Translations under genes and position numbers: made by a program
The notes under the pieces: model-generated
The model's database searches: none
Told to the model about the DNA's origin: nothing
What the model saw: the letters and a program-made list of their open reading frames with translations, nothing else
From: Brenneria populi
Lineage (GTDB): Bacteria > Pseudomonadota > Gammaproteobacteria > Enterobacterales > Enterobacteriaceae
Direction: 5' to 3'
DNA: 64,000 nt
Assembly (NCBI RefSeq): GCF_036016195.1
Contig: NZ_JAYWTM010000001.1
Coordinates: 682,001-746,000, forward strand
Shown: piece after piece, positions 25,636 through 34,895 of the stretch
How the letters are laid out: every line of letters starts with the position of its first letter
Numbering within the stretch: the stretch's first letter is position 1

Positions 25636-26484
25636 ATGCAACCCCAAAATGCACAAAGAAAAGTACTCAGAACCATTTGCCCCGACGCTAAAGGTCTCAT
25701 CGCAAAAATCACTAACATTTGCTACAAACACGAACTCAATATCGTACAGAACAATGAGTTTGTCGATCATCGCACCGGACGTTTTTTTATGCGCACCGAG
25801 CTGGAAGGGATATTTAACGACGTCACCCTGCTGGCCGATCTCGACGGCGCGCTCCCGGAAGGATCGGTTCGTGAGCTGACGACCTCCGGCCGTCGCCGCA
25901 TCGTCATTCTGGTAACCAAAGAAGCCCACTGCCTGGGCGACCTGCTGATGAAAAGCGCCTACGGCGGCCTGGATGTTGAAATCGCGGCCGTTATCGGCAA
26001 CCACGATACATTGCGTACCCTGGTCGAACGCTTCGATATTCCCTTCCATCTGGTCAGCCATGAAGGATTTACCCGCGAAGAGCACGATCAGCACATGATC
26101 GCCCAGATCGACCAATACCAGCCGGATTTCGTCGTGCTGGCGAAATATATGCGCGTGTTGACGCCGGCTTTTGTCCAGCACTATCCGAATCAGGTTATCA
26201 ATATCCACCACTCATTCCTGCCGGCGTTCATCGGCGCCCGTCCCTATCATCAGGCCTATGAGCGCGGCGTGAAGATCATCGGCGCGACGGCACACTACGT
26301 GAACGACAGTTTGGATGAAGGTCCGATCATTATGCAGGACGTGATCAACGTCGATCATACCTACACCGCTGACGACATGATGCGCGCCGGACGCGACGTC
26401 GAGAAAAACGTGTTAAGCCGCGCGCTCTACCGGGTGCTGGCTCAGCGCGTTTTTGTTTACGGGAATCGCACCATTATTCTTTAA
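25636..26484 (+). CDS. purU: Formyltetrahydrofolate deformylase PurU
   Basis: PurU hydrolyses 10-formyl-tetrahydrofolate to formate and tetrahydrofolate, feeding formate to PurT and balancing the one-carbon pool against glycine. The 282-aa protein has an N-terminal ACT domain (about 8-85; methionine/glycine sensing in E. coli) and a formyltransferase-fold domain with INIHHSFLPAFIGARPYHQA, AVIGNHD and GATAHYVNDSLDEGPII, containing the catalytic Asn-His-Asp set. The ATG at 25636 gives the family start; an in-frame ATG does not lie closer to a better ribosome site. The tRNA-Tyr gene follows. Confidence 0.96.
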   Translation: MQPQNAQRKVLRTICPDAKGLIAKITNICYKHELNIVQNNEFVDHRTGRFFMRTELEGIFNDVTLLADLDGALPEGSVRELTTSGRRRIVILVTKEAHCLGDLLMKSAYGGLDVEIAAVIGNHDTLRTLVERFDIPFHLVSHEGFTREEHDQHMIAQIDQYQPDFVVLAKYMRVLTPAFVQHYPNQVINIHHSFLPAFIGARPYHQAYERGVKIIGATAHYVNDSLDEGPIIMQDVINVDHTYTADDMMRAGRDVEKNVLSRALYRVLAQRVFVYGNRTIIL

Positions 26485-26580
26485 GTCGCCGACGGCGCAT
26501 CGACCTAGGCGTTAAATGGTCAAGGATGCGCCGCCTGGAATAAAAAAGCGGCAAACAAGTTCTTTTTTGATATATCAGGC

Positions 26581-26608
26581 TTTACAGGGGCGTATCATTT
26601 GGTATCAT
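26581..26608 (+). promoter_or_regulatory. Promoter of the tRNA-Tyr gene
   Basis: TTTACA (26581-26586) and TATCAT (26603-26608) are spaced by 16 bp. The GC-rich discriminator GCGCCCC follows. This closely resembles E. coli tyrT, whose promoter is under stringent (ppGpp) control. The transcript would start near 26616, 34 nt before the mature tRNA. Confidence 0.75.
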
Positions 26609-26649
26609 GCGCCCCGCTTGAAGCGAAAGCCTCTTGCAGCAAGGCCAGT

Positions 26650-26734
<85 letters not shown>

Positions 26735-26787
26735 CTTCTAGATACTCCCCTTGAATTAAATCTCAATACGCTTCTTACTGATTCCCG

Positions 26788-26813
26788 TTGGGGGAAGGTG
26801 AGAACCTTCGACC
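26788..26813 (-). repeat. Inverted near-copy of the tRNA-Tyr 3' end
   Basis: Read on the minus strand this is GAAGGTTCTCACCTTCCCCC, very close to the tRNA T-arm/acceptor segment GAAGGTTCGAATCCTTCCCC at 26707-26726. It lies 54 bp after the tRNA. It could form a hairpin with the tRNA tail or be a remnant of a duplication or integration. Confidence 0.55.
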
Positions 26814-26818
26814 CGCCC

Positions 26819-27445
26819 CTACTCTTTCTCTTTCCAACTCCCCGCGACGTAGGAAAAAACCGGTAGCTGCCACGACCAGCGTATCGCCGCCAAACGAACC
26901 GACAGACCAATGGCGAAAGAAACCGACAGATTGATATCATGATTCACGTTAAGCGCCTTCAATCCCAGGTAAAGCAGCGCCACCAGCAGCGATACGCAGG
27001 CATAGAGCTCTTTTTTCAACACCATCGGGGTGCGGTTGCAAAAGATATCGCGCAAAATCCCGCCAAAAATCCCGGTGACGATCCCAGACATCACCACCAC
27101 CGTAATGGAGTAATTCAGTCCCTGGGCGACATTGCAGCCGATAATCGTAAAGGCAATCAGGCCCATGGCGTCCAGCACTAGAAACAGGCGGTGTAAATGG
27201 TGCATCACGCGCGCAATGATAATGGTAAAAAGACCGGCGCCGATGGTGAGATAAATATAACCGGGGTGTTGCGTCCAGCCGATGGGATAATGGCCAAGCA
27301 GAATATCGCGCACCGTACCGCCGCCGAGCGCGGTGATAAAAGCGATTAGGCTAACGCCGAAAATATCCATATTGCGCCGCCCGGCGGCCAGCGCGCCAGA
27401 CATCCCTTCCGCGGTGATCGCGATCAGATAGATATAGGTAAGCAC
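26819..27445 (-). CDS. yicG: TRIC-type (UPF0126) membrane channel YicG
   Basis: An inner-membrane protein of 208 aa with a duplicated three-helix unit plus a last helix, the bacterial TRIC/UPF0126 fold of trimeric cation channels. Both repeats carry the hallmark glycine motif: ALGGGTVRDILLGHYP at about residue 40 and FGGILRDIFCNRTP at about 130. It is closest to E. coli YicG, including AEGMSGALAAGRRNMD. The start is GTG at 27443-27445 after AGGAAA. A glycine riboswitch lies directly upstream, so its expression should respond to glycine. A possible role in glycine or ion movement is inference. Confidence 0.88.
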   Translation of the reverse strand: MLTYIYLIAITAEGMSGALAAGRRNMDIFGVSLIAFITALGGGTVRDILLGHYPIGWTQHPGYIYLTIGAGLFTIIIARVMHHLHRLFLVLDAMGLIAFTIIGCNVAQGLNYSITVVVMSGIVTGIFGGILRDIFCNRTPMVLKKELYACVSLLVALLYLGLKALNVNHDINLSVSFAIGLSVRLAAIRWSWQLPVFSYVAGSWKEKE

Positions 27446-27466
27446 AACGAGTTTCCTGTGAAATGC

Positions 27467-27556
27467 GCCCCTCCCTCTGTCCGTTTACCTGAGAGTTTAC
27501 GCCGCCGTCGGCGCTTGCCCCTTCGGTGGGTTGTCGCAACAACCTCTCTCCAGTTG
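27467..27556 (-). promoter_or_regulatory. Glycine riboswitch (single aptamer)
   Basis: On the minus strand the aptamer core is unmistakable: GGAGAGAGG, then CACCGAAGGGGCAAGC, then AAACTCTCAGGTAAACGGAC and AGAGGGA. These are the conserved P1/P3 and binding-pocket segments of the glycine riboswitch. Only one complete aptamer is visible. The yicG start codon is about 20 bp downstream, so control may act on ribosome access. I see no separate terminator hairpin. Confidence 0.9.
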
Positions 27557-27796
27557 GCGTGAATGAAATTCGCAGTATGGTGGCCTGAGCGATTATGGGA
27601 GTTTGCGCCTTCGGCGGAGCGTCAGTTGACGCGCGCTCTCCTGCGAGCAGCGGAGTATACGGGCTCCGCCGCCCGCATTCAACCGACTATGAACGCGTCT
27701 TATTTCCCCGCCGACGCCGGGCTCCCGCCGCGCCGTGACTCCCGGTAGGAAAATCTGTTACCATCTGGAAACATTTTCCATCGAACGGCAGCTAAC

Positions 27797-28606
27797 ATGA
27801 AAGTTGTTTCTTTTAATATCAATGGACTACGGGCGCGCCCTCATCAGTTGGCCGCCATTATCGAACAGCACCGGCCCGATGTGATCGGGCTTCAGGAAAC
27901 CAAAGTTCACGACGATATGTTTCCGCTGGAAGAGGTGAGCCAATATGGCTATCACGTTTTTTATCACGGACAGAAAGGCCACTATGGCGTCGCGCTGCTG
28001 TGCAAAAATCAGCCGCTAGCGGTTCGCCACGGTTTTCCAACGGATGAAGAAGACGCGCAGCGGCGGATTATCATGGCGGATTTTGCTACCGAGCAAGGGA
28101 CGCTTACCGTGGTGAACGGCTATTTCCCCCAGGGGGAAAACCGCGATCATCCGATTAAATTCCCCGCCAAAACCCGTTTTTATCAGGATCTGCAAAACTA
28201 TATCGAACAGCACCATACCGCCGATCGGCCTTTGATTATCATGGGCGATCTGAATATCAGCCCGACGGACCTCGATATCGGCATCGGCGAGGATAACCGC
28301 AAACGCTGGCTGCGGACGGGAAAATGTTCGTTTTTGCCGGAAGAGCGCGAGTGGCTTGCCCGCCTGCAAGATTGGGGCCTGACCGATACGTTCCGAGCCG
28401 CCCACCCTGACTGCGGCGATCGTTTCTCATGGTTTGACTACCGCTCCGCCGGCTTTGACGTTAATCGCGGTTTGCGTATCGATTTAATACTGGCGACTCA
28501 ACCGCTGGCGGCGCGCTGCACCGATACCGGTATTGATTATGCCATTCGGGCGATGGAGAAACCCTCCGACCATGCGCCGATATGGGCGGAGTTCGCGCTG
28601 TCATAG
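27797..28606 (+). CDS. xthA: Exonuclease III
   Basis: XthA is the main AP endonuclease and 3'-repair exonuclease of base excision repair. The 269-aa protein (E. coli 268) has the exonuclease-endonuclease-phosphatase motifs VSFNINGLRARPHQL, IGLQETKVHDD with the metal-binding Glu, IMGDLNISPTDLDIG with the catalytic Asp/Asn, and EKPSDHAPIWAEF with the catalytic Asp-His. Complete and undisturbed. It is divergent from yicG and ends at a bidirectional hairpin. Confidence 0.97.
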   Translation: MKVVSFNINGLRARPHQLAAIIEQHRPDVIGLQETKVHDDMFPLEEVSQYGYHVFYHGQKGHYGVALLCKNQPLAVRHGFPTDEEDAQRRIIMADFATEQGTLTVVNGYFPQGENRDHPIKFPAKTRFYQDLQNYIEQHHTADRPLIIMGDLNISPTDLDIGIGEDNRKRWLRTGKCSFLPEEREWLARLQDWGLTDTFRAAHPDCGDRFSWFDYRSAGFDVNRGLRIDLILATQPLAARCTDTGIDYAIRAMEKPSDHAPIWAEFALS

Positions 28607-28610
28607 CTCA

Positions 28611-28646
28611 AAGGCGCGGCGCCGGCATACGCAGCGTCCGCGCCTT
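28611..28646. terminator. Hairpin between xthA and ynjH
   Basis: AAGGCGCGG (28611-28619) pairs with CCGCGCCTT (28638-28646) between two convergent genes. There is no strong T-run, so termination efficiency is uncertain. Confidence 0.5.
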
Positions 28647-28668
28647 GAAATTCCGCAGCCCGCCGTTA

Positions 28669-28959
28669 TCACTGCTTAAGCGGTTGCCAAATCAGATCGT
28701 TGGTTCCCACCGTCTGCTTATCCCGCACGCACTGCAGGACCGCGCCGTCCACTTTTAACACCGCCCCCTCCGAATAGCGGCGGTTCTCATAGACGCAGCA
28801 GCGCGGGCAGTCGCTATTCTGTCCGCGCGCGGCGGATCCCGCGTTCCATACCTCGGCAGGCACCGGCACCACAATATCCGTCCCGCCGCGATTCGCCAGC
28901 GCCGCAGACGGCAACGCCAGCACGGTAGCGACAACCAACCAGCAAATCCGCGATTTCAT
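28669..28959 (-). CDS. ynjH: DUF1496 periplasmic protein YnjH
   Basis: A small exported protein (96 aa; E. coli 90) with a Sec signal peptide ending ALA at about residue 22. The mature part has the family cysteines in CPRCCVYENRRYSEGAV and LQCVRDKQT, which probably form disulfides. The first ATG overlaps the topB stop by 4 bp, so it is translationally coupled to topB. Function unknown. Confidence 0.9.
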   Translation of the reverse strand: MKSRICWLVVATVLALPSAALANRGGTDIVVPVPAEVWNAGSAARGQNSDCPRCCVYENRRYSEGAVLKVDGAVLQCVRDKQTVGTNDLIWQPLKQ

Positions 28960-30878
28960 TGATTCTGCTCCTTTACTTTGGGTCGGGCCTTACGCCGTTT
29001 TTTACCGTTCGCCTGAGGCGCGGCAATACCTTTGAAAGCGCTCACCGCCCGATTCTGCCTGGCCTGATGAATCAACTCCTGTAAAGCGTGCGTCAGCGGC
29101 TGCATAAAATCCTGGTAGCGGCATTGCTTCTCGCTGATTTGCGTCAGCGTCGCCTCCCAGTGCGCCGTCATATCCGGATGCGCGGCCATATCAGGCAGCG
29201 AGTGAATCAACGCCCGCCCCGCTTCGCTGGCATGAATATAGCGCCCTTTCTTGTACAGGAATGCGCGCTTGAACAACAGCTCGATAATACCGGCGCGCGT
29301 CGCTTCCGTCCCTAAACCATCGGTTGCCCGCAGGATTTTCTTTAGCGCTTTATCCTGAACAAAACGTGCGATTCCCGTCATCGCCGACAGTAGGGTCGCA
29401 TCGGTGAAGGGGCGCGGCGGCTGCGTTTGCCGCTCAACCACCTCGCCGCGCTCGCACAGCAACTCATCGCCTTTGGCGACGACCGGCAGCGGCGACCCTT
29501 CATTTTCTTCATCGCGTTCTTTTCCCCCCAGCAGCGTACGCCAGCCCGCTTCGGCCAGAAACCGGGCTTTGGCGACGAATTTCCCGCCGGCGATATCCAG
29601 ATCGATAACGCATTTACGGAACACGGCATCCGGGCAAAACTGCATGATGTACTGCCGGGCGATCAGCCCATAGACCTTCTGTTCGTTGTCCGACAGCGCA
29701 GCGCGCGCGCTGCGCGCGGTGGGAATAATCGCATGGTGGGCGTCTACCTTGCCGTCATCCCAGCAGCGGTTGCGCCGGTCGATATCCATAACCGGCTGCG
29801 GCAGCAGATCCGGCTGATGAACCGAAATCGCGTTCAGTACCGCATGGCGCCCGGCGAAATGCTCTTCAGGCAGGTAGCGGCTGTCGGAGCGGGGATAGGT
29901 GATCAGCTTATGGGTCTCATAGAGCTTCTGGCAAATATCCAGCACCTGCTGGGCGCTGAGCCCAAACCGTCTGGCGGCTTCGATCTGCAGCGTCGACAGC
30001 GAATAAGGCAGCGGCGCCGTTTCTGATTCCCGTTTATCATTATAGCCGGTCACGAAAGCGGGCTGACCATCAATGCGCTTGACGACATGTTCCGCCAGAG
30101 CGCGGTGCAGCAGGCGCCCTTCTTCATCCTGATAGGGTTCGCAGGACTCGCTCGGCTGCCAGATCGCCACAAAGCGTTCGTCGGCCGGCGTTACAATGTG
30201 CGCTTTCACCTCGAAGTAGTCTTTCGGCGTAAAGTTCTCGATCTCTTCGTCGCGGCGCACCACCAGCCCCAGCACCGGCGTTTGCACCCGTCCGACCGAT
30301 AGAACGCCGTCATAGCCGGCATTACGCCCCAAAAGCGTATAAGCGCGCGTCATATTGATGCCATACAGCCAGTCCGCGCGCGAGCGCGCCAGCGCGGAGA
30401 CGCACAGCGGAATAAATTCCCTGTTTTCACGCAGCCGCGAAACCGCTCTCTCCACCGCCTGGGGGTTCAGGTCATTAACCAGGCAACGTTGCACCTGCCG
30501 TCGTTTCTCTTCCGGCAGAGAAAGATACTCCAGCACTTCGTCGACCAGCAGTTGACCTTCGCGATCGGGGTCTCCCGCATGAATGATTTCGCTGGCGTCC
30601 GCCAGAAGCTTTTTGATGGTGTTGAGCTGTTTACTCACCGAGGGGCGAGGCTGGAGCAGCCACTTCTGCGGAATAATCGGCAGGTCGGCCAGTGACCAGC
30701 GCGCATAGCGCGCGTCATAAACGTCGGGCTGCGCCTGTTCGAGCAGATGCCCGACGCACCAGGTCACCACATCGTTCTGGCCGCAGGCGATAAACCCGTC
30801 GCCGCGACGGTGCGGTTTAGGCAGCACATCCGCAATCGCCCGCGCCAAGCTGGGCTTTTCGGCAATAAAAAGTCGCAT
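28956..30878 (-). CDS. topB: DNA topoisomerase III
   Basis: A type IA topoisomerase of 640 aa (E. coli 653) that decatenates replication intermediates. It has the TOPRIM domain MRLFIAEKPSLARAIADVLP with HAGDPDREGQLLVDE (metal-binding DxDxE), and the catalytic Tyr328 in KLITYPRSDSRYLPEEHF. The decatenation-loop region and a basic C-terminal tail (KKRRKARPKVKEQ) follow. The tail is shorter than in E. coli. I chose the ATG at 30876-30878 over an upstream one because it gives the family N-terminus. Confidence 0.96.
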   Translation of the reverse strand: MRLFIAEKPSLARAIADVLPKPHRRGDGFIACGQNDVVTWCVGHLLEQAQPDVYDARYARWSLADLPIIPQKWLLQPRPSVSKQLNTIKKLLADASEIIHAGDPDREGQLLVDEVLEYLSLPEEKRRQVQRCLVNDLNPQAVERAVSRLRENREFIPLCVSALARSRADWLYGINMTRAYTLLGRNAGYDGVLSVGRVQTPVLGLVVRRDEEIENFTPKDYFEVKAHIVTPADERFVAIWQPSESCEPYQDEEGRLLHRALAEHVVKRIDGQPAFVTGYNDKRESETAPLPYSLSTLQIEAARRFGLSAQQVLDICQKLYETHKLITYPRSDSRYLPEEHFAGRHAVLNAISVHQPDLLPQPVMDIDRRNRCWDDGKVDAHHAIIPTARSARAALSDNEQKVYGLIARQYIMQFCPDAVFRKCVIDLDIAGGKFVAKARFLAEAGWRTLLGGKERDEENEGSPLPVVAKGDELLCERGEVVERQTQPPRPFTDATLLSAMTGIARFVQDKALKKILRATDGLGTEATRAGIIELLFKRAFLYKKGRYIHASEAGRALIHSLPDMAAHPDMTAHWEATLTQISEKQCRYQDFMQPLTHALQELIHQARQNRAVSAFKGIAAPQANGKKRRKARPKVKEQNQ

Positions 30879-30974
30879 TACGCCCCATTGCGCGCGAAGT
30901 TCGCGCTCCGGCGCCCCGGCCGCGGGGCGCATCGCAAACGCACAGAAGAACGAAAGTTTTTCACTGGGCGCTTA

Positions 30975-31526
30975 TCAGAAATAACGGACAAATTTTTCCG
31001 CATCCGGCGGCGTAACCTTAGCCGACGCCTTCAGCTGCGGCGTACCCAGATAGAGGAAGCCGACGATCTCATCCTGCTCGCGGCAATGAAAAGCGTCGCG
31101 CACCCGCGGGTTATGCGTCCAGGCGCCGCTGCGCCAAATTCCGCTAAACCCCTGGGCCAGCGCCGCCATTTGCATCGCCTGAACGGCGCAGCCGGCGGAA
31201 ACGAGCTGTTCCCAGTGCGGCACCTTCGGATTTTTTTCGCAGTGCGCCACCACCGTCACGATCAGCGGCGCGCGAAACGGCGCCTGCCGGGCTTTTTCTA
31301 TACCGGCTTCATCCAAACCTTCCAGCTCCGCCGCCTGCGTCAGCAACGCGCTGAAGCGCGCCAGGCCCTCATTTTCAATCACGAAGAACCGCCAGGGCTG
31401 TAAAGCGCCGTGATCGGGGGCGCGCATGCCGGCATGAATAATATTGTTCAGCGCCTCGCCGGAGGGGGCCGGCGCCGTCAGACGCGAAGCCGAACGTCGA
31501 TTAAGTAACAGTTCGAGAGCATCCAT
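30975..31526 (-). CDS. ydjA: Nitroreductase-family protein YdjA
   Basis: A compact FMN-dependent nitroreductase-like oxidoreductase of 183 aa, the same length as E. coli YdjA. It begins MDALELLLNRRSASRLTAPA and contains HAGMRAPDHGALQPWRFFVI, FMN-contacting in the family, and AAGCAVQAMQ-like SAGCAVQAMQMAALAQGFSG. The ATG at 31524-31526 follows AGGAG. The natural substrate is unknown. Divergent from sppA. Confidence 0.94.
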   Translation of the reverse strand: MDALELLLNRRSASRLTAPAPSGEALNNIIHAGMRAPDHGALQPWRFFVIENEGLARFSALLTQAAELEGLDEAGIEKARQAPFRAPLIVTVVAHCEKNPKVPHWEQLVSAGCAVQAMQMAALAQGFSGIWRSGAWTHNPRVRDAFHCREQDEIVGFLYLGTPQLKASAKVTPPDAEKFVRYF

Positions 31527-31670
31527 CGCACATCTCCTGTATTGCAATCTGGTTTTTGTGGCAAGACACGGTGCGCGCCACGGTAGCATAAGTAGAAGTT
31601 TTGTTACAAGATAGCCCCACCCAAGAGCGGCCTGGGGATCATTTAATGCTGACTTTTTACTGTCCGCTCA

Positions 31671-31694
31671 TTAGGATATTAGGATATTAGGATA
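31671..31694. repeat. Three tandem TTAGGATA octamers
   Basis: Three perfect head-to-tail copies of TTAGGATA end 30 bp before the sppA start. They overlap the likely promoter or leader. Copy number could vary by slippage. Confidence 0.75.
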
Positions 31695-31724
31695 ATAAGC
31701 AGTTTTCCCGTTTCCGGAGATATT

Positions 31725-33575
31725 ATGCGCACATTGTGGCGAATTTTTAGCGGCATTTTTAAGTGGACCTGGCGTCTGCTTAATTTTGTCAGAGAATTTA
31801 TTCTCAATATTTTTCTTATCGCGCTTATTCTGGTCGGCGTCGGGATTTACACACAGTTTAAGAGCGCGCCGGCGGATATTACGCGCGGCGCCCTGTTGGT
31901 CGATTTGACCGGCGTTGTCGTCGATCAGCCCTCCGTAAACAATAAATTGCGGCAATTAGGACGTGAATTTTTCGGCGCGTCCGGCAATCGCCGGCAGGAA
32001 AACTCCCTGTTTGATATTGTCGACAGCATTCGTCAGGCCAAGAGCGACAATAATATTACCGGCATGGTGCTGGATCTGCGCGATTTCTCCGGCGCGGATC
32101 AGCCCTCTTTACGCTATATCGGCAAAGCGCTGCGCGAATTCCGCGACAGCGGCAAACCGATATACGCCGTAGGCGATAGCTATTCCCAGGCGCAATACTA
32201 TCTGGCCAGTTTCGCCAATACCATCGCCCTGACGCCGCAGGGGGAAGTCGATCTCCACGGTTTGGCCACCAACAATCTCTACTTCAAGTCACTGCTGGAC
32301 AAACTGAAGGTCACCACCAATATCTTCAGGGTCGGCACCTATAAATCCGCCGTTGAGCCCTACCTGCGCGACAATCTGTCTCCGGAGGCCAGAGAAGCCG
32401 ACAGCCGCTGGATTAACACGCTCTGGCAGCACTATCTGGATACCGTCGCGGCGAATCGGCAAATCACCCCCGAGCAGCTATTCCCCGGCGCGGCCGGCAT
32501 CATTTCCGGCCTGCAGGCCGTGCAGGGCGACACCGCCCGCTATGCGCTGCAAAACAAACTGGTTGATGAAGTCGCTTCCCGTTCGGTTATTGAACAAACG
32601 CTAATCAAAGCCTTCGGCTGGAATGACAAAACCAACAATTTCAACTTCACCAGTATTTACGACTACCAGCCCAAGCCTCCGGTCCAGAACAATAATCAGA
32701 TAGCGGTGGTCTTCGCCAACGGCGCGATTATCGATGGCCAGGAAACGCCCGGCATGGTGGGCGGCGATACCACCGCCGCCCAGATCCGCGCGGCGCGCCT
32801 CGATCCCAAGGTGAAAGCGGTGATCCTGCGCGTCAACAGCCCCGGCGGCAGCGTGACGGCATCGGAAAAAATCCGCGCTGAACTGATGGCCGCGCGCCTT
32901 GCCGGCAAGCCGGTGGTGGTCTCCATGGGCGGTATGGCGGCATCCGGCGGGTACTGGATTTCAACGCCGGCCAACAGCATTATCGCCAGCCCGAGCACGC
33001 TGACCGGTTCCATCGGCATCTTCGGCGTAATCAATACGTTTGAGAACTCGCTGGAAAGCATCGGCGTGCATACCGACGGCGTCGCCACCTCGCCATTGGC
33101 CGACCTGTCGGTAACCAAATCGCTATCCCCCGAGTTCAGCCAAATGGTTCAATTGAGCATCGAGCGCGGATATAAGAACTTTATCGATATCGTTGCCCAG
33201 GCGCGTAAAAAGACGCCGGAGCAGATCGATCAAATCGCGCAGGGTCACGTCTGGATCGGTAGCGACGCGAAAGAAAACGGGCTGGTCGATCAACTGGGCG
33301 ATTTCGACGATGCGGTGAAGAAAGCCGCCGAACTGGCGAAGCTGGGCCAATATCAACTTAGCTGGTTCGAAGAGCAGCCCGGCATGTTCGATGCCGTGCT
33401 GAGTCAGATCAATGCCTCGGTTTATGCCTGGCTGCCTACGGCCGTTCAGTCCATGCTGCCCGCCCCGGCGGCGCAGTTGACCAACGCGATACGGGCGCAG
33501 CCTTCCATCACAAACAACCTTAACGATCCGCAGCATCGCTATGCGCTTTGCCTCACCTGCGGTGAGATAAAATAG
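31725..33575 (+). CDS. sppA: Signal peptide peptidase SppA (protease IV)
   Basis: An inner-membrane protease that degrades cleaved signal peptides in the periplasm. The 616 aa (E. coli 618) have an N-terminal anchor at about residues 22-44 and two tandem ClpP-like domains. The general base Lys207 lies in VGTYKSAVEPYL of the first domain. The nucleophile Ser407 lies in MGGMAASGGYW of the second. Both match the E. coli Lys209/Ser409 dyad. A long hairpin terminator follows. Confidence 0.97.
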   Translation: MRTLWRIFSGIFKWTWRLLNFVREFILNIFLIALILVGVGIYTQFKSAPADITRGALLVDLTGVVVDQPSVNNKLRQLGREFFGASGNRRQENSLFDIVDSIRQAKSDNNITGMVLDLRDFSGADQPSLRYIGKALREFRDSGKPIYAVGDSYSQAQYYLASFANTIALTPQGEVDLHGLATNNLYFKSLLDKLKVTTNIFRVGTYKSAVEPYLRDNLSPEAREADSRWINTLWQHYLDTVAANRQITPEQLFPGAAGIISGLQAVQGDTARYALQNKLVDEVASRSVIEQTLIKAFGWNDKTNNFNFTSIYDYQPKPPVQNNNQIAVVFANGAIIDGQETPGMVGGDTTAAQIRAARLDPKVKAVILRVNSPGGSVTASEKIRAELMAARLAGKPVVVSMGGMAASGGYWISTPANSIIASPSTLTGSIGIFGVINTFENSLESIGVHTDGVATSPLADLSVTKSLSPEFSQMVQLSIERGYKNFIDIVAQARKKTPEQIDQIAQGHVWIGSDAKENGLVDQLGDFDDAVKKAAELAKLGQYQLSWFEEQPGMFDAVLSQINASVYAWLPTAVQSMLPAPAAQLTNAIRAQPSITNNLNDPQHRYALCLTCGEIK

Positions 33576-33590
33576 AGCTGAAACAGCCGT

Positions 33591-33637
33591 AGCCCGGCAT
33601 ATAACCCCAGAAGGGCGTGATATGCCGGGCTGCTTTT
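33591..33637 (+). terminator. sppA terminator
   Basis: AGCCCGGCATA (33591-33601) pairs with TATGCCGGGCT (33621-33631), followed by GCTTTTA. Confidence 0.8.
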
Positions 33638-33689
33638 ACCTCCGGTTATTCCTATAATCCTGTTTTTAGTCTGATTAACATCAATTCCC

Positions 33690-34712
33690 ATGCACAAGAA
33701 ATCTATCTATGTCGCCTATACGGGCGGCACCATCGGGATGCAGCGTTCCGCCAACGGCTATATTCCCGTCTCCGGGCATTTACAACAGCAGCTGGCGCAA
33801 ATGCCGGAATTTCACCGTTCCGAGATGCCGGCCTTCACCATTCATGAATATTCGCCGCTGATCGACTCCTCCGACATGACCCCAGCCGACTGGCAGATCA
33901 TCGCGGACGATATTCAGCGACATTATGATAATTATGATGGTTTCGTTATTTTACATGGTACGGACACCATGGCGTTTACCGCCTCGGCGCTGTCGTTTAT
34001 GTTGGAAAATCTGTCTAAACCGGTAATAGTGACAGGGTCACAAATTCCGCTCGCCGAACTGCGTTCCGACGGACAAACCAATTTGCTTAATGCGCTGTAT
34101 GTCGCCGCCAACCACCCGATTAATGAGGTCGCCCTGTTTTTCAACAACAAACTGCTGCGCGGCAACCGCACCACCAAGGCGCATGCGGATGGCTTCGACG
34201 CTTTCGCCTCGCCTAACTATCCGCCGCTTCTGGAAGCCGGTATCCATATTCGCCGGCTGACGCCGGCGGCGTCGACATGCGCGGATTGCCCCCCGCTGCG
34301 GGTACACCACATTACGCCCCAACCTATCGGGGTGATTACCATTTATCCCGGTATCTCCGCGGATGTGGTGCGCAACTTTCTACGCCAGCCGGTGAAGGCG
34401 CTGATATTGCGCTCTTACGGCGTGGGCAATGCGCCCCAGAGCCCCGGTTTGCTGAATGAGCTGCGTCAGGCGGCGGAACGCGGCATCGTGGTGGTCAACC
34501 TGACGCAGTGTATCTCCGGCCGGGTGAACATGGACGGCTACGCCACCGGCAATGCTCTGGCGCAGGCCGGCGTGATCAGCGGTTTCGACATGACGGTTGA
34601 GGCGGCGCTGACCAAATTGCACTATCTGCTGAGCCGGCAGGATATCGACCCAGAGCGGATTCGCTACCTGATGCGGCAAAATCTGCGCGGCGAATTAAGC
34701 GATATACTCTAA
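33690..34712 (+). CDS. ansA: Cytoplasmic L-asparaginase I
   Basis: AnsA hydrolyses asparagine to aspartate and ammonia in the cytoplasm. The 340-aa protein (E. coli 338) has the two catalytic threonine motifs: VAYTGGTIGMQRSANGY near residue 12 and VILHGTDTMAFTASALSFML at about residue 90. NRTTKAHADGFDAF at about 165 carries the conserved Lys. Complete. The next gene, pncA, is in the same direction, but an ERIC-ended repeat lies between them. Confidence 0.95.
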   Translation: MHKKSIYVAYTGGTIGMQRSANGYIPVSGHLQQQLAQMPEFHRSEMPAFTIHEYSPLIDSSDMTPADWQIIADDIQRHYDNYDGFVILHGTDTMAFTASALSFMLENLSKPVIVTGSQIPLAELRSDGQTNLLNALYVAANHPINEVALFFNNKLLRGNRTTKAHADGFDAFASPNYPPLLEAGIHIRRLTPAASTCADCPPLRVHHITPQPIGVITIYPGISADVVRNFLRQPVKALILRSYGVGNAPQSPGLLNELRQAAERGIVVVNLTQCISGRVNMDGYATGNALAQAGVISGFDMTVEAALTKLHYLLSRQDIDPERIRYLMRQNLRGELSDIL

Positions 34713-34729
34713 TTAATGCGCGTTTTAAA

Positions 34730-34870
34730 CGGCGCGACGCTGACCCCGAAGGGGTGAGGCCATCAGGCCGAATAACGCGGCGAGCTTGCGGCGGCCGCAA
34801 CGAGGCGAGCTCCCAGGATGGCGCGAGTAACAAAGCCAACGCACTTGCTGCTTGAAGTATGAAGGGTATA
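34730..34870. repeat. ERIC-ended repeat between ansA and pncA
   Basis: The core GACGCTGACCCCGAAGGGGT with CATCAGGCCGAATAACGCGG and the end AAGCCAACGCACTTGCTGC, CTTGAAGTATGAAGGGTATA match the 21657-21821 copy. The left ERIC end is missing. It ends 26 bp before pncA, so pncA expression starts inside or beside it. Confidence 0.75.
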
Positions 34871-34895
34871 AAAATTAACTCGATTGCGAGGTCCC

